Made by a program: the position numbers and the translations under genes
NCBI GenBank assembly: GCA_017979445.1
Contig: CM030718.1
Span: 23,121,021-23,185,020 of the forward strand
Source: Akebia trifoliata
Lineage: Eukaryota; Streptophyta; Magnoliopsida; Ranunculales; Lardizabalaceae
Reading direction: 5' to 3'
Length of the DNA stretch: 64,000 bases
In this document: positions 38,499 through 50,380 of the stretch, in pieces
How the letters are laid out: each line of letters begins with the position of its first letter
How positions within the stretch are numbered: position 1 is the first letter of the stretch
The notes under the pieces: generated by a model
Databases searched by the model: none
Told to the model about the DNA's origin: nothing
The model's input: only the letters and a program-made list of their open reading frames with translations

Positions 38499-40456
38499 GT
38501 ATAAGGGAGAGGGAGTTCTGTGAAAGAAGAAAGTGAGAGGTTGGAAATCGAGAGATGAAAGTGATGGAAACGTTCTTGCGTGGCTAACGGAGTGAAGAAC
38601 AGATGTCCCTTTTAGTTTCCACTTTATTTATTTATATTGATACGCTTTTTCTACGGCTGAGAACGGTAGAGAGTTCATTTTCAAGGAATCTCTTCCCATC
38701 TCAGCCGTTCGTTGGAAATAAGAAAATTCTCTTTTTATTCTTTAAAGGTTAAAAGAACCTTGTCAGTGTTTTCAAACTTGAAGGTCCACCTCTTATGATG
38801 ATGGTTACAATCATTGTAAGTTAAAACCAAGGTGGTCAAAGTCGATGGTAAGAGTACTGTACGCGTCAACTGTCAATTAAGTTGACTTGGGAAAAATGTT
38901 TGGTTGAAAGAGAGAATGGCTGCTTCCATGGAACCATCTATTCGCATTATGACACGTGGATTTTTGTCCTTAATTCACATCCCTACTATTTCATCAATAT
39001 TTGATATATCTCTTCAATAGCCACGTGTCATTGTGCAAAGGGGTTCCTTGAAGCGGAGGGAGCCCGCTTCAAAGCTTTTTCCAACTTTTGTTGTCTCGTA
39101 TTTACCCTTATAAAAATGAGAGCGGATCCTCAATAATGTGTTTTCCCTAGAGTACCCAATAGTATTTTTTTAATTAGTAGAGATTAAAATCTTAAATTAA
39201 AAAAAAAAAAAAATCAGACAACTCAACTTTGAATGAATCATGGTGTAGATTAGAATTGGAAAACTAAAATTGAAAAAATTGAATTCTTTGAGTCCGATGA
39301 AAGCTTTGAAGATTGTGGTCCATGACTTTCAATTTTTTAATGAAACAGGTTTTGTGGCTATGTGACGTGACTATCCTTCAGTGTCTAATGTCACTACAGG
39401 GTATTGAGGAAAAACACACCACAGAGGATCCGCTCCCTAAAAAAAATGAACACTTTCAAAAAAACACTTAAGTAAAACAAATAGCTTCAATCTTTCATGA
39501 ATTTGGGAATTGAGAGAGTCACTTAAGTAAAAACGACTAATGTCAAAGACTTATGTATAGTAACAGAGTTTGGATTTGTTAATTATTAGGTTGGATTTCA
39601 ATTCGGTTAATTCAAATACATTAAAAAAAAAAAAACTCATAAGAAATCGTGAAAATTTTGGATACAGACAAATGATGTGTTTGGATTTCGTACAAAAACC
39701 CATCATCTTCAACCTCCTTAAAAATCATATCTTCTTCTAGATATTTGAATGATTAAGAAAATCAGAATTTTAGGTTAAAAAGTAAAAATATTATCATATT
39801 TCATGATTAATTGATAAATAATAGATTAATTTCTTAATTCATGGATTAATTACTTAGAGAATTTACTCATAGAAAGAGGTGGAAAGGGATTGATCTTATT
39901 AGGCAAACCCAACTCAACTCTCAGTTGAGGCTTTCCATCAACTAAACAATTGAGATGCTAGCGATTTTTGAAAAAAATTGTACGAAGAAAAACTATACCA
40001 ATCCCTAAGAAATATGTACTAATCTCGAAGAAATCTGTTTTACATCTTTTCTCAACAGTTTATTGATGGGGAGCCTCCTCGACTGTTTGTTGAGGCTAGA
40101 AAAGTGTGAAGTAGAAAGTGAGGAATTTAGGAGTTGAAAGTCACGTTTACATCAAGATCTGTTGGTGTTTTTGGGATTATTGTTGCCGTCTCTTTTCACC
40201 ACGTGTTAGATGTATGATTAAAAAGACTTTTCTTGGTGAATTGGATTTAACTACATTGAATAAGAATTTTCATTGAAATGGAATGCACGTGTTATTTAAA
40301 TTATTTGTTTGACAATCATATATAATAAATTAATTATGGCGAATAATATAAGAGTTGTATGTCTAAAACTTTATAATAGTCTTGTATTGTAATATAAAGA
40401 ATCATCATCAAGTAAGGGGTCCCGTTCTTAAGAAAAAATCATATAGATCAGGTCTT

Positions 40457-40663
40457 CTAGTTGTAGGTAGTAGGAGGTGCATTAGAGCAATCAAACCTTC
40501 CCTTCATCATCTTATATTTCTTCTTCTTTCCCATCTTCCTACTTTCCTTAGAGAACACACCCATGAATAAATGAAATATGATTGCTTTGATCTTCCCTCT
40601 CTTTGGAGGAATCCTTACTTTTTCTTGTTTTGGAGATTGAAACCAAACTGCTCCATTAGACAT
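40457..40663 (-). CDS. Small basic PPKRG protein, copy 5 (68 aa)
   Basis: Reads MSNGAVWFQSPKQEKVRIPP then KRGKIKAIIFHLFMGVFSKE, Lys-rich linker and tail KGRFDCSNAPPTTYN. It is the closest relative of copy 4, with the same AAG instead of TAG (40502-40504). It has one Lys-rich codon pair fewer in the linker. An upstream open stretch of 29 codons lacks an ATG and comes from the inserted SINE. Function unknown. Confidence 0.65.
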   Translation of the reverse strand: MSNGAVWFQSPKQEKVRIPPKRGKIKAIIFHLFMGVFSKESRKMGKKKKYKMMKGRFDCSNAPPTTYN

Positions 40664-40721
40664 TGCTGTGGGTTTTGTCGGCAAAATTGAAACTTTAAGA
40701 AAGAAGTAACAAGAGTATGAG

Positions 40722-40820
40722 AGTGGTTGTTCCCAAGGTCTTGGGTTCAAACCCCTTGAACCCTTTCTTAAATTAATGTTAGTTGTTAACCACTAACCCC
40801 CACAAGAAAAGAAAAAAGCT
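40722..40820 (+). mobile_element. Truncated SINE-like insertion upstream of copy 5
   Basis: AGTGGTTGTTCCC, then GGTCTTGGGTTCAAACCCC (B-box like) and a 3' end AGAAAAGAAAAAAGCT. Flanked by TATGAG at 40716-40721 and 40821-40826, a likely short target duplication. Confidence 0.65.
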
Positions 40821-41421
40821 TATGAGAAAGAGAGAGAGAGAGTTATGTGAAGAAGATAGTGAGAGGTTGGATAGAGATATGAAAGTGATGGAACTTTCTT
40901 GCGTTGCTAATGGCATGAAGAATAGATGTCCCTCATAGTTCCCACTTTATTTAAAGTTTAATTTATATAACTTTTTTACGGCTGTGAACGGTAGAGAGTT
41001 CATTTTCAAGGAATCTCTTCCCGTCTCAGCCGTTTGTTGGAAATAAGAATTTTCTCTTTTTTTTTTTTTTCTTTAAAGATGAAAAGTACCTCTATCAGAT
41101 TTTTCAAACTTGAAGGCCCACCTCTTATGATGATGGTTCCATCATTGTAAATTGTAAACAAGGTGGTCAAAGTCGATGGTAAGAGTCCTGTACACTTCAA
41201 CTGTCAATTAAGTTCACTTTGGAAAAATGTTTGGTTGAAAGAGAGAATAGCTGCTTCCATTGAGCCATCCCTACTTTTTCATCCATATTTGATATATTTC
41301 TTCAATAACCACGTGTCATAATGCAAAGGATTCCTTCAAAATTTTGGAGTGGATTGTCCACTTGGAAGTTTTTTCCAACTCGTATTTACCCTTATAAAAA
41401 TAGGAGTGGACCCTCTATAAT

Positions 41422-41649
41422 CATGATTTTTAAACTCGTCCGAGCCTGAGACATATCGTCCGAGTTAACTCGGTATCAAAGTTGAACGAGATTGACTCAC
41501 AAAATCATTTTTTTGGCCGAGTTTTATGTCTCACGTTATATTTTTTTAGTTATCTCACGAGATGTCTCAAACGTATCGAAAAACTCGTCCGAGACGATGC
41601 GGTATCGGAGCTGGACGAGACGAGACGGGATACCATTTTAAAAACCATG
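41422..41649. mobile_element. 228-bp hAT MITE, copy b
   Basis: Same ends as copy a (CATGATTTTTAAACT, TTTAAAAACCATG). Perfect 8-bp flanks TCTATAAT at 41414-41421 and 41650-41657. B1 has the empty site near 39130 (CCTCAATAATGTGTTTTCC). Confidence 0.9.
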
Positions 41650-43025
41650 TCTATAATGCGTTTTCCTCGAGTACCCTATAATAGTTTTTAATTAGTAGAG
41701 ATTAAAATCTTGAAAAAAAAAATTAAACATATCAATTTTGTACGAATCATGGTGTAGATCAAAATTAGAGAAACAAAATTGAAAAAATAAAATTCTTCGA
41801 GTCCGATGAAGGCTTTGAAGATGGACGGTCCAAGACCTCCAATTTTTTAACAAACAGATTTTGTGGCTATGTGATGTGACTATCCTTTAGTCTCTAATAT
41901 CACTACAGGGTGTTGTAGGAAAAACACACTATAGAGGATCCACTCCCTAAAAAAATATGAACACTTTCAAAAAAGCTCTTAAGTAAAACAAATAACTTCA
42001 ATCTTTCATGAATTTTGGAATTGAGAGAGTCTTGAACTTTGATTTTGAAGCAAATGAAATAGTAAAAGCGACTAATGTATAGTAACAAAGTTTGAATTTG
42101 TTAAGTATTGGGTGGGATTTCAATTCAGTTAATTCAAATATAGTATAAAAAATTCATAAGAAATCGTGAAAATTTTAGGTACATACAAATGATGTGTTTG
42201 GATTTCATACAAAAATCCATCATCTTCAACCTCCTTAAAAATTATATCTTCTTCTTGATATTTGAATGGTAAATAAAATCAAAATTTTAAGGTAAAAAGT
42301 AAAAATAATATCATATTTCATGATTAATTGATAAATAAAAGATTAATTTCTTAATTCATGGATTGATTACTTAAAGAATTTATTGATGGAAAGAGGCGGA
42401 AAGGGAGTGAACTAGTAGGCAAACCCGGCTCAACTCTCGGTTGAGGCTCTCCATCAAATAAACGATTCAGATGCTAGCGATTTTCGAAGAAAATTATACT
42501 AAAAAAAACTATACCAATCCCTAAGAAATCTGTACTAATCTCGAAGAAATCTGTTTTACCTCTTTTCTCAACAATTTATTGATGGGGAACCTCCTCGACC
42601 ATTTGTTGAGGCTAGACAAGTGTGAAGTAGAAAGTGGAGAATTTCGGAGTTGAAAGTCACGTTGGCATCAAGATCTGCTTGTGGTCTTCAGGATCGTCAC
42701 TATCGTCTATTTTCATGTCACATGTCATATAGATAATGAATAAGCCTTTTCGTGAGCTTTGCGACAACAATTGAGAGCCACAAAGTTTTATATTATTAGT
42801 AGCTAACAAGATGCTATGTTCAATTCCTCTGTTGGTTAATTGGATTTAGCTGCATTATTGTATAAGAATTCTCGTTGAAATGGAATGCAAGTGTTATTAA
42901 ATTATTTGTTTTATGTTCATAATAAATTAATTATTGCGAATAATATAAGAGTTGTATGTCAGTACTTTATATTTGGACAAAAATAGTCTTATAAATCATC
43001 ATCAAGTAAGGTGTCCCGTTCTTAT

Positions 43026-43765
43026 AGAATGAAATGGTGTCTAGGGCAGGAAATGAATTGAAACAAGTTTATTCGATATAGTGTCTGACATAGAAAAATT
43101 AATCTAAAAAATATTGAAAAATTATGATTAAAGAGTGTAACTGTTCTAAAACGTTCAAACACCAGAGATTTATAATTCCTAATAACTCTTTCTCTCTTTC
43201 TCTTTAACTCACCTTGGACTCTGAGCACTCTAGAATGAAATTTCCTAAGTGCAAGGTGGAATTCATTTACTTATTGAATTTTCTTTTTCCATAATCATTT
43301 TTTCAAGAAATTTTTATTTCCCTAAAAATGAATTCCTAATCAGATCCGAGAAACTTTTGCTTATCATATTCTCGAAATAGCCTCTTAATTTCATAATATC
43401 ATTTTTATGTATGTTTTGGGGTGATTTAGATGTACCCATCAATGTTTTGGTGAATATTGAGATACTCCATATATTTTTAAAATGATGATACGCTTCTTAA
43501 TCTTGGTCTTTTGTAAAAGACTATTGAAAATAAACTAAATGCTATCATTTCAACGCATTGTACAAAAAACTCCTTGATGTTTCTTATTTGAACAAAAGAT
43601 TTTGAATATCTTAGGTATTGTTTTCTTTCATTCATTAGCAACCTTAAGATTGTATTTACTTTTCCAACCTTCAAACTTCAAGAACAAGATAAAATTATTC
43701 AACAAGTACATAAGACGATGAAATAATAACGAGTTTTAGAGACATGGATTGAAGATGAGATTGAT
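43026..43765. other. Spacer after the duplication array, no gene
   Basis: AT-rich; nothing coding or repetitive was recognised. Confidence 0.5.
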
Positions 43766-43769
43766 TACA

Positions 43770-43838
43770 TTAGTGGCCAAAGCATCCCTCTAAAAAGGGA
43801 GAGGTCTTGAGTTCAAGTCCCTTTATTAGCTATTCATA
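43770..43838 (+). mobile_element. tRNA-like SINE head
   Basis: TTAGTGGCCAAAGCATCCC (A-box like) and GAGGTCTTGAGTTCAAGTCC (B-box like), about 35 nt apart. It cannot fold as a full tRNA, so a SINE is preferred over a tRNA gene. Confidence 0.5.
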
Positions 43839-43861
43839 ATAATTTATCCTTACTTACCTAG

Positions 43862-45895
43862 TGTAGACACCCCAATTTGAACGGTCCCCTTACTCGAAAA
43901 TGCCCAAAAATATTAATTTTTCAAATAAGATTGGCCAACGGGCCTCAAAAATCCGAATCACTAAAACATAATATTTTATCAAATTGAGAGTCCTTAAGTC
44001 CCCCTAAAAGTCTAATGGGTCTACCAGAAAGACTTGGCTTACTCCACACCTTCCCCACCTTCACCGTTCCCCTCTCGAATCCGAAATGACCCTAAGCCTG
44101 CTTAAAGCTCATAAACCCTCGATTCACCAAAATTCATTTCTTACCTTATCTAACCTAACTTCATATCACCCAAACCCTAAAAACCATCAACCATTAAGCC
44201 ACATCCTAAAATAAACCCTACCCAATATCAAATTACCTATAACCCTTCAAAAATCAAAGTTCAACACACAAAAGCCCATTAGTCATTATCCATATCAAAT
44301 CCACATTCATAATTCATAACCCATAACCCACAAACTACTACCCACATTAACTAATCACCCTTTGATCATTAAGGGGGACATATGTCATCATCCCAACTCA
44401 CCTCTCTCTAAACATCACCTCAGCCTATACCCTTCCCTAACTTACCACATCATCATTTCTCTAAACAAATTATCTACCCCCATCTCAAACCCATACCCTT
44501 CTCTAACCTACTCTCATCATTACTTACAAACCCATTTCTACAAATCAAACCCACACCTCTCATTTCTAATCAAACACTCTTACTTTCCAATCAACTCATC
44601 TAATCACCTCACCTCTCAATCCCTTTTGACACATGTCATCATCCCCTTAATCTTTTCAAAATCCAATCAACTAATCCCTTACACAACCTATTCTCTTAAC
44701 CTAAACACATCACCTATTCAACCTACCTAACATTCAACCCACAAACCACTCCTTTACACTTTCATTCTTTTAAATCAAACACCCATTATCTCATCTCACT
44801 AAACACTCCACCAAAATGGATTGGGTAGGATCCAAATCATTTGGGTTAAAAATTATTCATTTACTCTCATTATACAACTATCTTCATTCTGACTTCAAAT
44901 TTCATACCCTCATATTTAAAACCCATGTCATTCTCTACTTTTCTATCACTCCACCCCATTATATCCTTAAAATAACCTCCAAACACCTATAAATCCCCCT
45001 TTCCCTTCCAAAATGGGTATTCAATCCAAAGTTTAAAAAAATCTACACTCAACTCAACTTTCTACTCATTTCTTCTTTACTCTCTCACTTTATATATTCT
45101 AAAGAGTTACATTATCAAAAATTACTAAGGACTTAAGAAGATATAGAAGAAGAATGAATGAATGAATGAATAAAGGAAATGAGAACAAAATTATAGCTTC
45201 AAGGTGGGTCAAAATGAACACCCCCCTCTCTCTACCCTCTCTATATCTTTTTTCTACAACCTCCCTCACTTCTTTTATTTTTATTATTAAAAAAACTTAA
45301 GATGTAATTCTCCCCCTTTCCTATCTCTGGTAGAACAAACCTCGATTCGGTTGAAAATATAGGGGTTGTAACCACTTTTAAAACAAAATCGATTTAATCT
45401 TTCAAATTATTTTGAAGCACTCGGCATCCATGTTATTTTTGACTCATGATAATGGACCCGTAATTGAAGCCAACAATTTTAAAAATATGTTATTTCTAAG
45501 GCTAATGCCTATTCGGATCATCTCTATCGATGAGATAATCCTTATAAGTCAAAGTCGATAATAAATCCCTACTTAGAGTACAAATTATCGACACATGACA
45601 CTTTGTTTTATTTTGTACTTTCATCCAAAAATAATAAAGTTGAATTGAAATTACCACCACTTAGTGGAGAGAAAATAATGTCTAACACCTTTTATTTTCT
45701 CCAATTGAACCGTTTACCTCAATCTCAAGTTAATTGGTACCTTATCTAAACGAGAGCCACTAAACGTAAAAAATGACACTTTTTTCTAAAAATATACATC
45801 GGGTGACCATTCACACCCTTTTACACATATGAATGATGGTGACTCCAAACCTTCGTAAAGTGATATTGAAAATTCAAGAAACATGTATTTACACC
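43862..45895 (+). mobile_element. Probable LTR of a Ty3/gypsy element (solo or partial)
   Basis: Starts TGTAGACACCCCAATTTGAA, a typical plant gypsy LTR start. A TATA-like CTATAAATCCCCC lies at 44989, followed by a pyrimidine-rich leader. It ends near GGGTGACCATTCACACCC and GGTGACTCCA, motifs common at Tat-type LTR ends. No internal coding region follows; a SINE lies directly next to it. The right boundary is uncertain by tens of bases and no target duplication was found. Confidence 0.6.
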
Positions 45896-45900
45896 TGGTA

Positions 45901-46065
45901 TATATGATTCATGGGGTATTGCACGTACCCGAGAAATTTGGGTGAGATATGATCTTCTAAGAGGTTAGTTGTCTTTGCCCCTACTACTCAAGCATAGAGG
46001 TCCAGAATCCCTTCCTGAGGGGTTTATCAAAGTTTGACTTGCCACTACTCCAACTCCTTAGGGTT
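45901..46065 (-). mobile_element. Diverged SINE, same family as in the A units
   Basis: Minus-strand CCCTAAGGAGTTGGAGTAGT, GGCAAGTCAAACTTTGATAA, and a 3' part matching the GGGTACCC and ATGATATA region of the A1 SINE. The B-box is worn. Confidence 0.55.
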
Positions 46066-48583
46066 GGTCAAAGAACTTAATTTGATAAAAATTTAATTGA
46101 AAAATTAAAAAAATTTAATTTTTTTATTTGTGTGTGTGTTATATATAGATTAAAGATGAGGACACTTAATTTAATTTTTCATTAATTTATAAAAGAAGAC
46201 TAAGGCCAAGGGGGCATATTATTAGTGTCGAAACAATATAATATGGGAGTATCTAAAAAATTCATCAAAACATGAATGGGGTTACATCTAAATCACCCCA
46301 AACTTTTTCCATTGATCGGTTGGTAGGGTTGATGCCCACTTGACTTCTAGGCAGATAAAGTTCACATCGTGCTTTTCGTTTTCGAATCGTCGGCGTATCC
46401 GTCAACTTTAACAAAGTACATTGGTGAACAACTTTTCTTCTACATTGGGATTTGAAAGATTTTTCATTTGAAAAATCATTAATTCTGACTTTGTACGAGC
46501 CACGTGTCAGGTACATCACTGAACAGATCTTTTCTTGTGCTTCACGACAGCTTCCTAGGGAGTGACCAAAAGCCACAACCCCTATTTGTTTTCAAAATGA
46601 CGAGTACATACACATTTTCCCTTGGTCTGCTATTATGGACTAAACGAAAATGACCTTAATGCCCTTATCATCATCATGAGCATTAGTTTTAAGACAAAAT
46701 AATTATTTTTAAGTCATTTTCTATTACGAAGGTTAAGGGATATGTAATCAATTTGAAAACATCGGAATGTTTCAAATATTTAGGAGAATGTGCGGTGCCA
46801 CACATCATGAAAAGAGGAGGGGTCTTCCAAAATTTTGAAGCGAGTTACTCCTTCAAAAGTTTTTTTTTTTACTTTTCTAAGAACCATTTCAAAGATACTT
46901 CGGTTAAAATATGAGTGCACGTGATATTTAATTTATTTTTGCTAGAGTGCGGATCTTATGCACTCAGTGTGGAGGGTTGGGTTAAAAATATCCCCTCCCC
47001 CCAAATACATGACATGTAAGTTATAATTCAAAAAAAATTCAAAAAAGAGATATTTTAAGTACTAATTCCTTAGATTATGACTTACATGGCATATATTTTG
47101 GTGTAAGAGGAGGTTTTCAATCCTCCACCATAAGTGTACACGATCTAAATTGAGACCTAAAATAATTGATCCGGGTTACAAGTAAAATCCCTAGCCAAGT
47201 ACCAAGCATGTGCCCAACCTACAACTTTAATTCATGGGTGGCTATAGACCAGGTTCACTAAAGTCATATTTAATAAGTGAATAACATAAAAATCTTTATT
47301 AATTTTTTTAATTTTTGCAATACATACAAAAGTTTTATTAGTCCCTTAAGGCACCCATTCACCTATCTATCATTTGCACAAATATATTCACAAATAAAAA
47401 TAAAATTATAAAATATAATGTACATAATAACAATAAAAATTGAGATATACCTTTCTCCAATTTTGTTGTTTTTTTCCCCTTCAAAATTTCCATCGATGAG
47501 CCTATATTGAGTTATTTTTTCAATCTTATATCAATCCTTTAGGTTTATGCAGTATTCCGCCATTTTTTGTGTTACTCAACTTTGATAATCATCTACTGCA
47601 CGTTTACCTTTCCTAAATATTGATTACAAAATTATTGTAATCTTGAGATGATGCATGTATGATTTTAATCAAATGCTTATATATACTACATCAAAACTCG
47701 TGAAAAATGATGGCCCAAGTCCGTTGTTTTTCGTTAAAAACAACTGATTTGGCCGTCACAATGACATTCATTAAAAATGGAGTTGTTTTTCATGAAAGAC
47801 AATCTTGGGCAGTAGGGAGAGTGTCACTAAAAACAACGGTTTTAGTATGTTGTAAATAATGACAGACAAAGGCAGTCTTTTAATACGTTGTTAATAACGA
47901 CAGAGAGATTCTATTTGCACACCAAAGTTTACTTACAATGAACCAATCCAATATAGATTGAGATTTTTACGAAAACATGCAAGACTTTTGTTCTAATTAG
48001 GATTTCGGTTCATTGTTCATTTTAATTCCCTAAACATGCACATGATACACTGTTCAAATTTTCGTAGATATTAAAAGCGATCAACTTTTGAGTTAGTAGA
48101 AGCGTAAAAAGTGAATAGTGTACCGTGTGTGTGTTGGGAATTAAAATGAACAGTGTACCAAAATAGGAATTTCGGCATAATGCACGATTTGGAGATTCAC
48201 CCATACATATTGTTATGCAATAAGTAAAAATTGGTGTGTTAATAGAATTTCTCAAAATATTATTATCCCAAAGATTTACCAGCACATCCAACACTATATA
48301 ATAATAAAACCATTTGGAATCACCGTCAATAGCATGATCTCGAAGAATTGGGGTCAACTAACTGAATAATAGGTTCAAATAGGTACACCGGTCAATGGGG
48401 CTTGATGATAGTACATACCTCTACTGATTTTTTATGGAATCCCTTTCTTCCTGTGTACTATCGAAGTCATAGTTGTAGAGAAAAAGTAACTCAAAATCAA
48501 ATATGATAGATGTGCTTCGTAAAAAATCGAAAATATTAAAGGCATTACATAGAGAATGTATTGACATCCACTCCAACATAGTT
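46066..48583. other. Repeat-poor AT-rich stretch, no gene
   Basis: No supported gene. Near 46490-46560 a CACGTGTCAGGTACATCACT block resembles the right part of the A units (CACGTGTCAGATGTATGATT), a possible remote homolog. At 47710-47930 several forward and reverse copies of GTTGTTTTT / AAAAACAAC occur. Confidence 0.4.
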
Positions 48584-48591
48584 GTCAAAGG

Positions 48592-49050
48592 TAGGGCTGT
48601 CAACAGATGCTTATCGGTTCGGATACAGTAATATCCGAATCCGAATATGAAAATTTTATCTGATATCCAAATTTGAATTCGAATCCGATGGATTTTCTAA
48701 AACTCTATCCAAATTCGAATCGGATTATCTTATCGGATATCGAATAATATCTGATTAGAATTCGAATAATTTGTACATATAAAAAACATAATTTTTCCTT
48801 ATCCAATTGGTTTTTCATTATTAAAAAAATTATTCTATATTCTATTATTTATATAATAAATAAAATATATTATATTATTTATATAACAAATTAATCAAAC
48901 AAAATAATATATAGCACATATTATTTCGAATCAGAAATTATCGGATTCGAAATGTTAATATCCGAATCCGTATCCGAGAAGGATTCAAATATATAAAACT
49001 ATCCGAATTCGAATCGGATTTGAATTTTCGACTATCCATTGACACCCCTA
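48592..49050. mobile_element. 459-bp hAT MITE (TAGGGCTGTCAA...TTGACACCCCTA)
   Basis: Terminal inverted repeats and identical 8-bp flanks GTCAAAGG at 48584-48591 and 49051-49058. The interior is rich in TATCCGAATCCG / CGGATTCGGATA-type inverted motifs. No coding capacity. Confidence 0.93.
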
Positions 49051-49799
49051 GTCAAAGGCATGTAACCATGGATACCTAACTAAAGTGAAAAGCAGAGAAG
49101 AGATGAGCTGGACTAACAATAAAGTCAGTCCATACCTTCAATTTGGATCAATATAACATGTAGCATGAATATTATGTATGAGATTCATCCATTAAAAGAT
49201 TAGCTAATTATTTTTCACAACAACAGAATTAATTAGCAAAAGGGATAATTATTTCATAGCAAATATATAAATAAATTAGACAAAAAGAAATAAAACAAAA
49301 TAGCTTGAATTGCCTTTAGAATGAGTTGGAAAATAGTGTCTTAGGATTGATATGCATCCCACACCATGAACTAGACTTCATCTATATGCATTTATACACT
49401 TCGAAGAATTGTCCAATAACTTCGGATTTAAAATTGGCATCAACAGCCTGAAGTACTAAATAATCCATTTAAGCATATTAGACACTTATGAAGAAATTGA
49501 GCATATCAGAAGTAAGAAAATGTATACCAATTTGTTAAGACCTAATTTCCAAGCATGTGCTTTACTACTTCAATCTATATTCTCACCTTTTAGAGTCTTT
49601 GTTTCACCAAAGCGCTCTGGCCTAGTGCAAGTTCGTAGTCTAACTGATGTACATAACATCCTTACATCGCGAGTTTTCATTAAAAACTCATCTATCGTTG
49701 GCCCTATCTTTTGCTGAAAACTTATTTTTTATTTGCTGTTATGAACAAGACCAATGTAACAGAACATACAAAAACAATGAAAAGGAATGACAAAATGCA

Positions 49800-50094
49800 C
49801 TGAGAATGTATATTGAGTAACCAAATATCCTAATGCCATTTTTTCTCAAATAAAATGATAATCAATCTTAATGTGTTTTGTACAAGCATGAAACATCGGA
49901 TTGATTGTGAGATGGAGAGCTGAGATATTGTCACAAAAAAGTGTCGGAGGCTGATCTAAATAAAGACCAATGCCCCACAAAAGAAATGTGAGCCATGTAA
50001 TTTCAGCAGTTGTAGAAGCCAAGGCCCTATATTCAGCTTTTGCGCTTGATTGTGAGACCATAGACTGCTTTTTGGCACTCCAAGATATACAATA
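49800..50094 (-). pseudogene. Ty1/copia RNase H fragment
   Basis: Minus-strand reading gives ISWSAKKQSMVSQSSAKAEY, then RALASTTAEITW, FCDNISALHL and HIKIDYHFI, the end of copia RNase H. The upstream part is cut off at 50094 by a CACTA-type end, and the conserved Arg-Glu-Lys after HFI is broken by a stop. The rest of pol and the LTRs were not seen. Confidence 0.88.
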
Positions 50095-50380
50095 CTACAG
50101 TAAAATAGGGCTATAGCGACGGCCGTGACCGTCGCCATAGGGGGAAATACCGTCGCAAAACACATGTAGCGACGGCCAGGGAGGCCGTCGTTGGTCGTCG
50201 CTAATAGTCCCATCGCTATATGCTATATCGACGGCCAACTATTACGTCGTTATATACATGACTTATAGCGACAGCCGCTATTGGCCGTCGCTATAGGGTA
50301 TCGTTTTTAAAAAAAAAAAAACAAATTTACTCTTTAGCTGCGCTTTTGGCCGTCTTTGTAGAGGTTTCTGAAGAAAAATT
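50095..50380. mobile_element. CACTA-type transposon terminus (fragment)
   Basis: Starts CTACAGTAAAATAGGG, close to the usual CACTACA end, followed by eight or so direct and inverted copies of TAGCGACGGCC / GGCCGTCGCTA, typical CACTA subterminal repeats. The opposite end and transposase were not found. Right boundary approximate. Confidence 0.65.

Larger units (their letters stand above)
35187..40430. repeat. Segmental duplication unit B1
   Basis: The left part (35187-35570) matches A1 13545-13760 and 13990-14013. It is then interrupted by unrelated DNA and a LINE fragment, and resumes at 37664 (TCTCAGTATTTCTTTCTGG) through the gene copy 4 region to 40430. The last 2.3 kb (38103-40430) is directly repeated as B2. 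Confidence 0.8.
40431..43025. repeat. Segmental duplication unit B2
   Basis: Direct tandem copy of 38103-40430. The junction is visible: B1 ends AAGTAAGGGGTCCCGTTCTT, and B2 starts AGAAAAAATCATATAGATCA and ends AAGTAAGGTGTCCCGTTCTT. It carries copy 5 and a private 228-bp hAT MITE. Confidence 0.9.

Noticed and set aside
44362..44730. Plus-strand open frame of 122 codons
   Set aside because: It stays open because the region has almost no G and so cannot form TAG or TGA; composition is low complexity and it lies in an LTR.
46265..46576. 103-codon minus-strand frame
   Set aside because: No recognisable domain; overlaps sequence that looks like a remote relative of the duplicated spacers.
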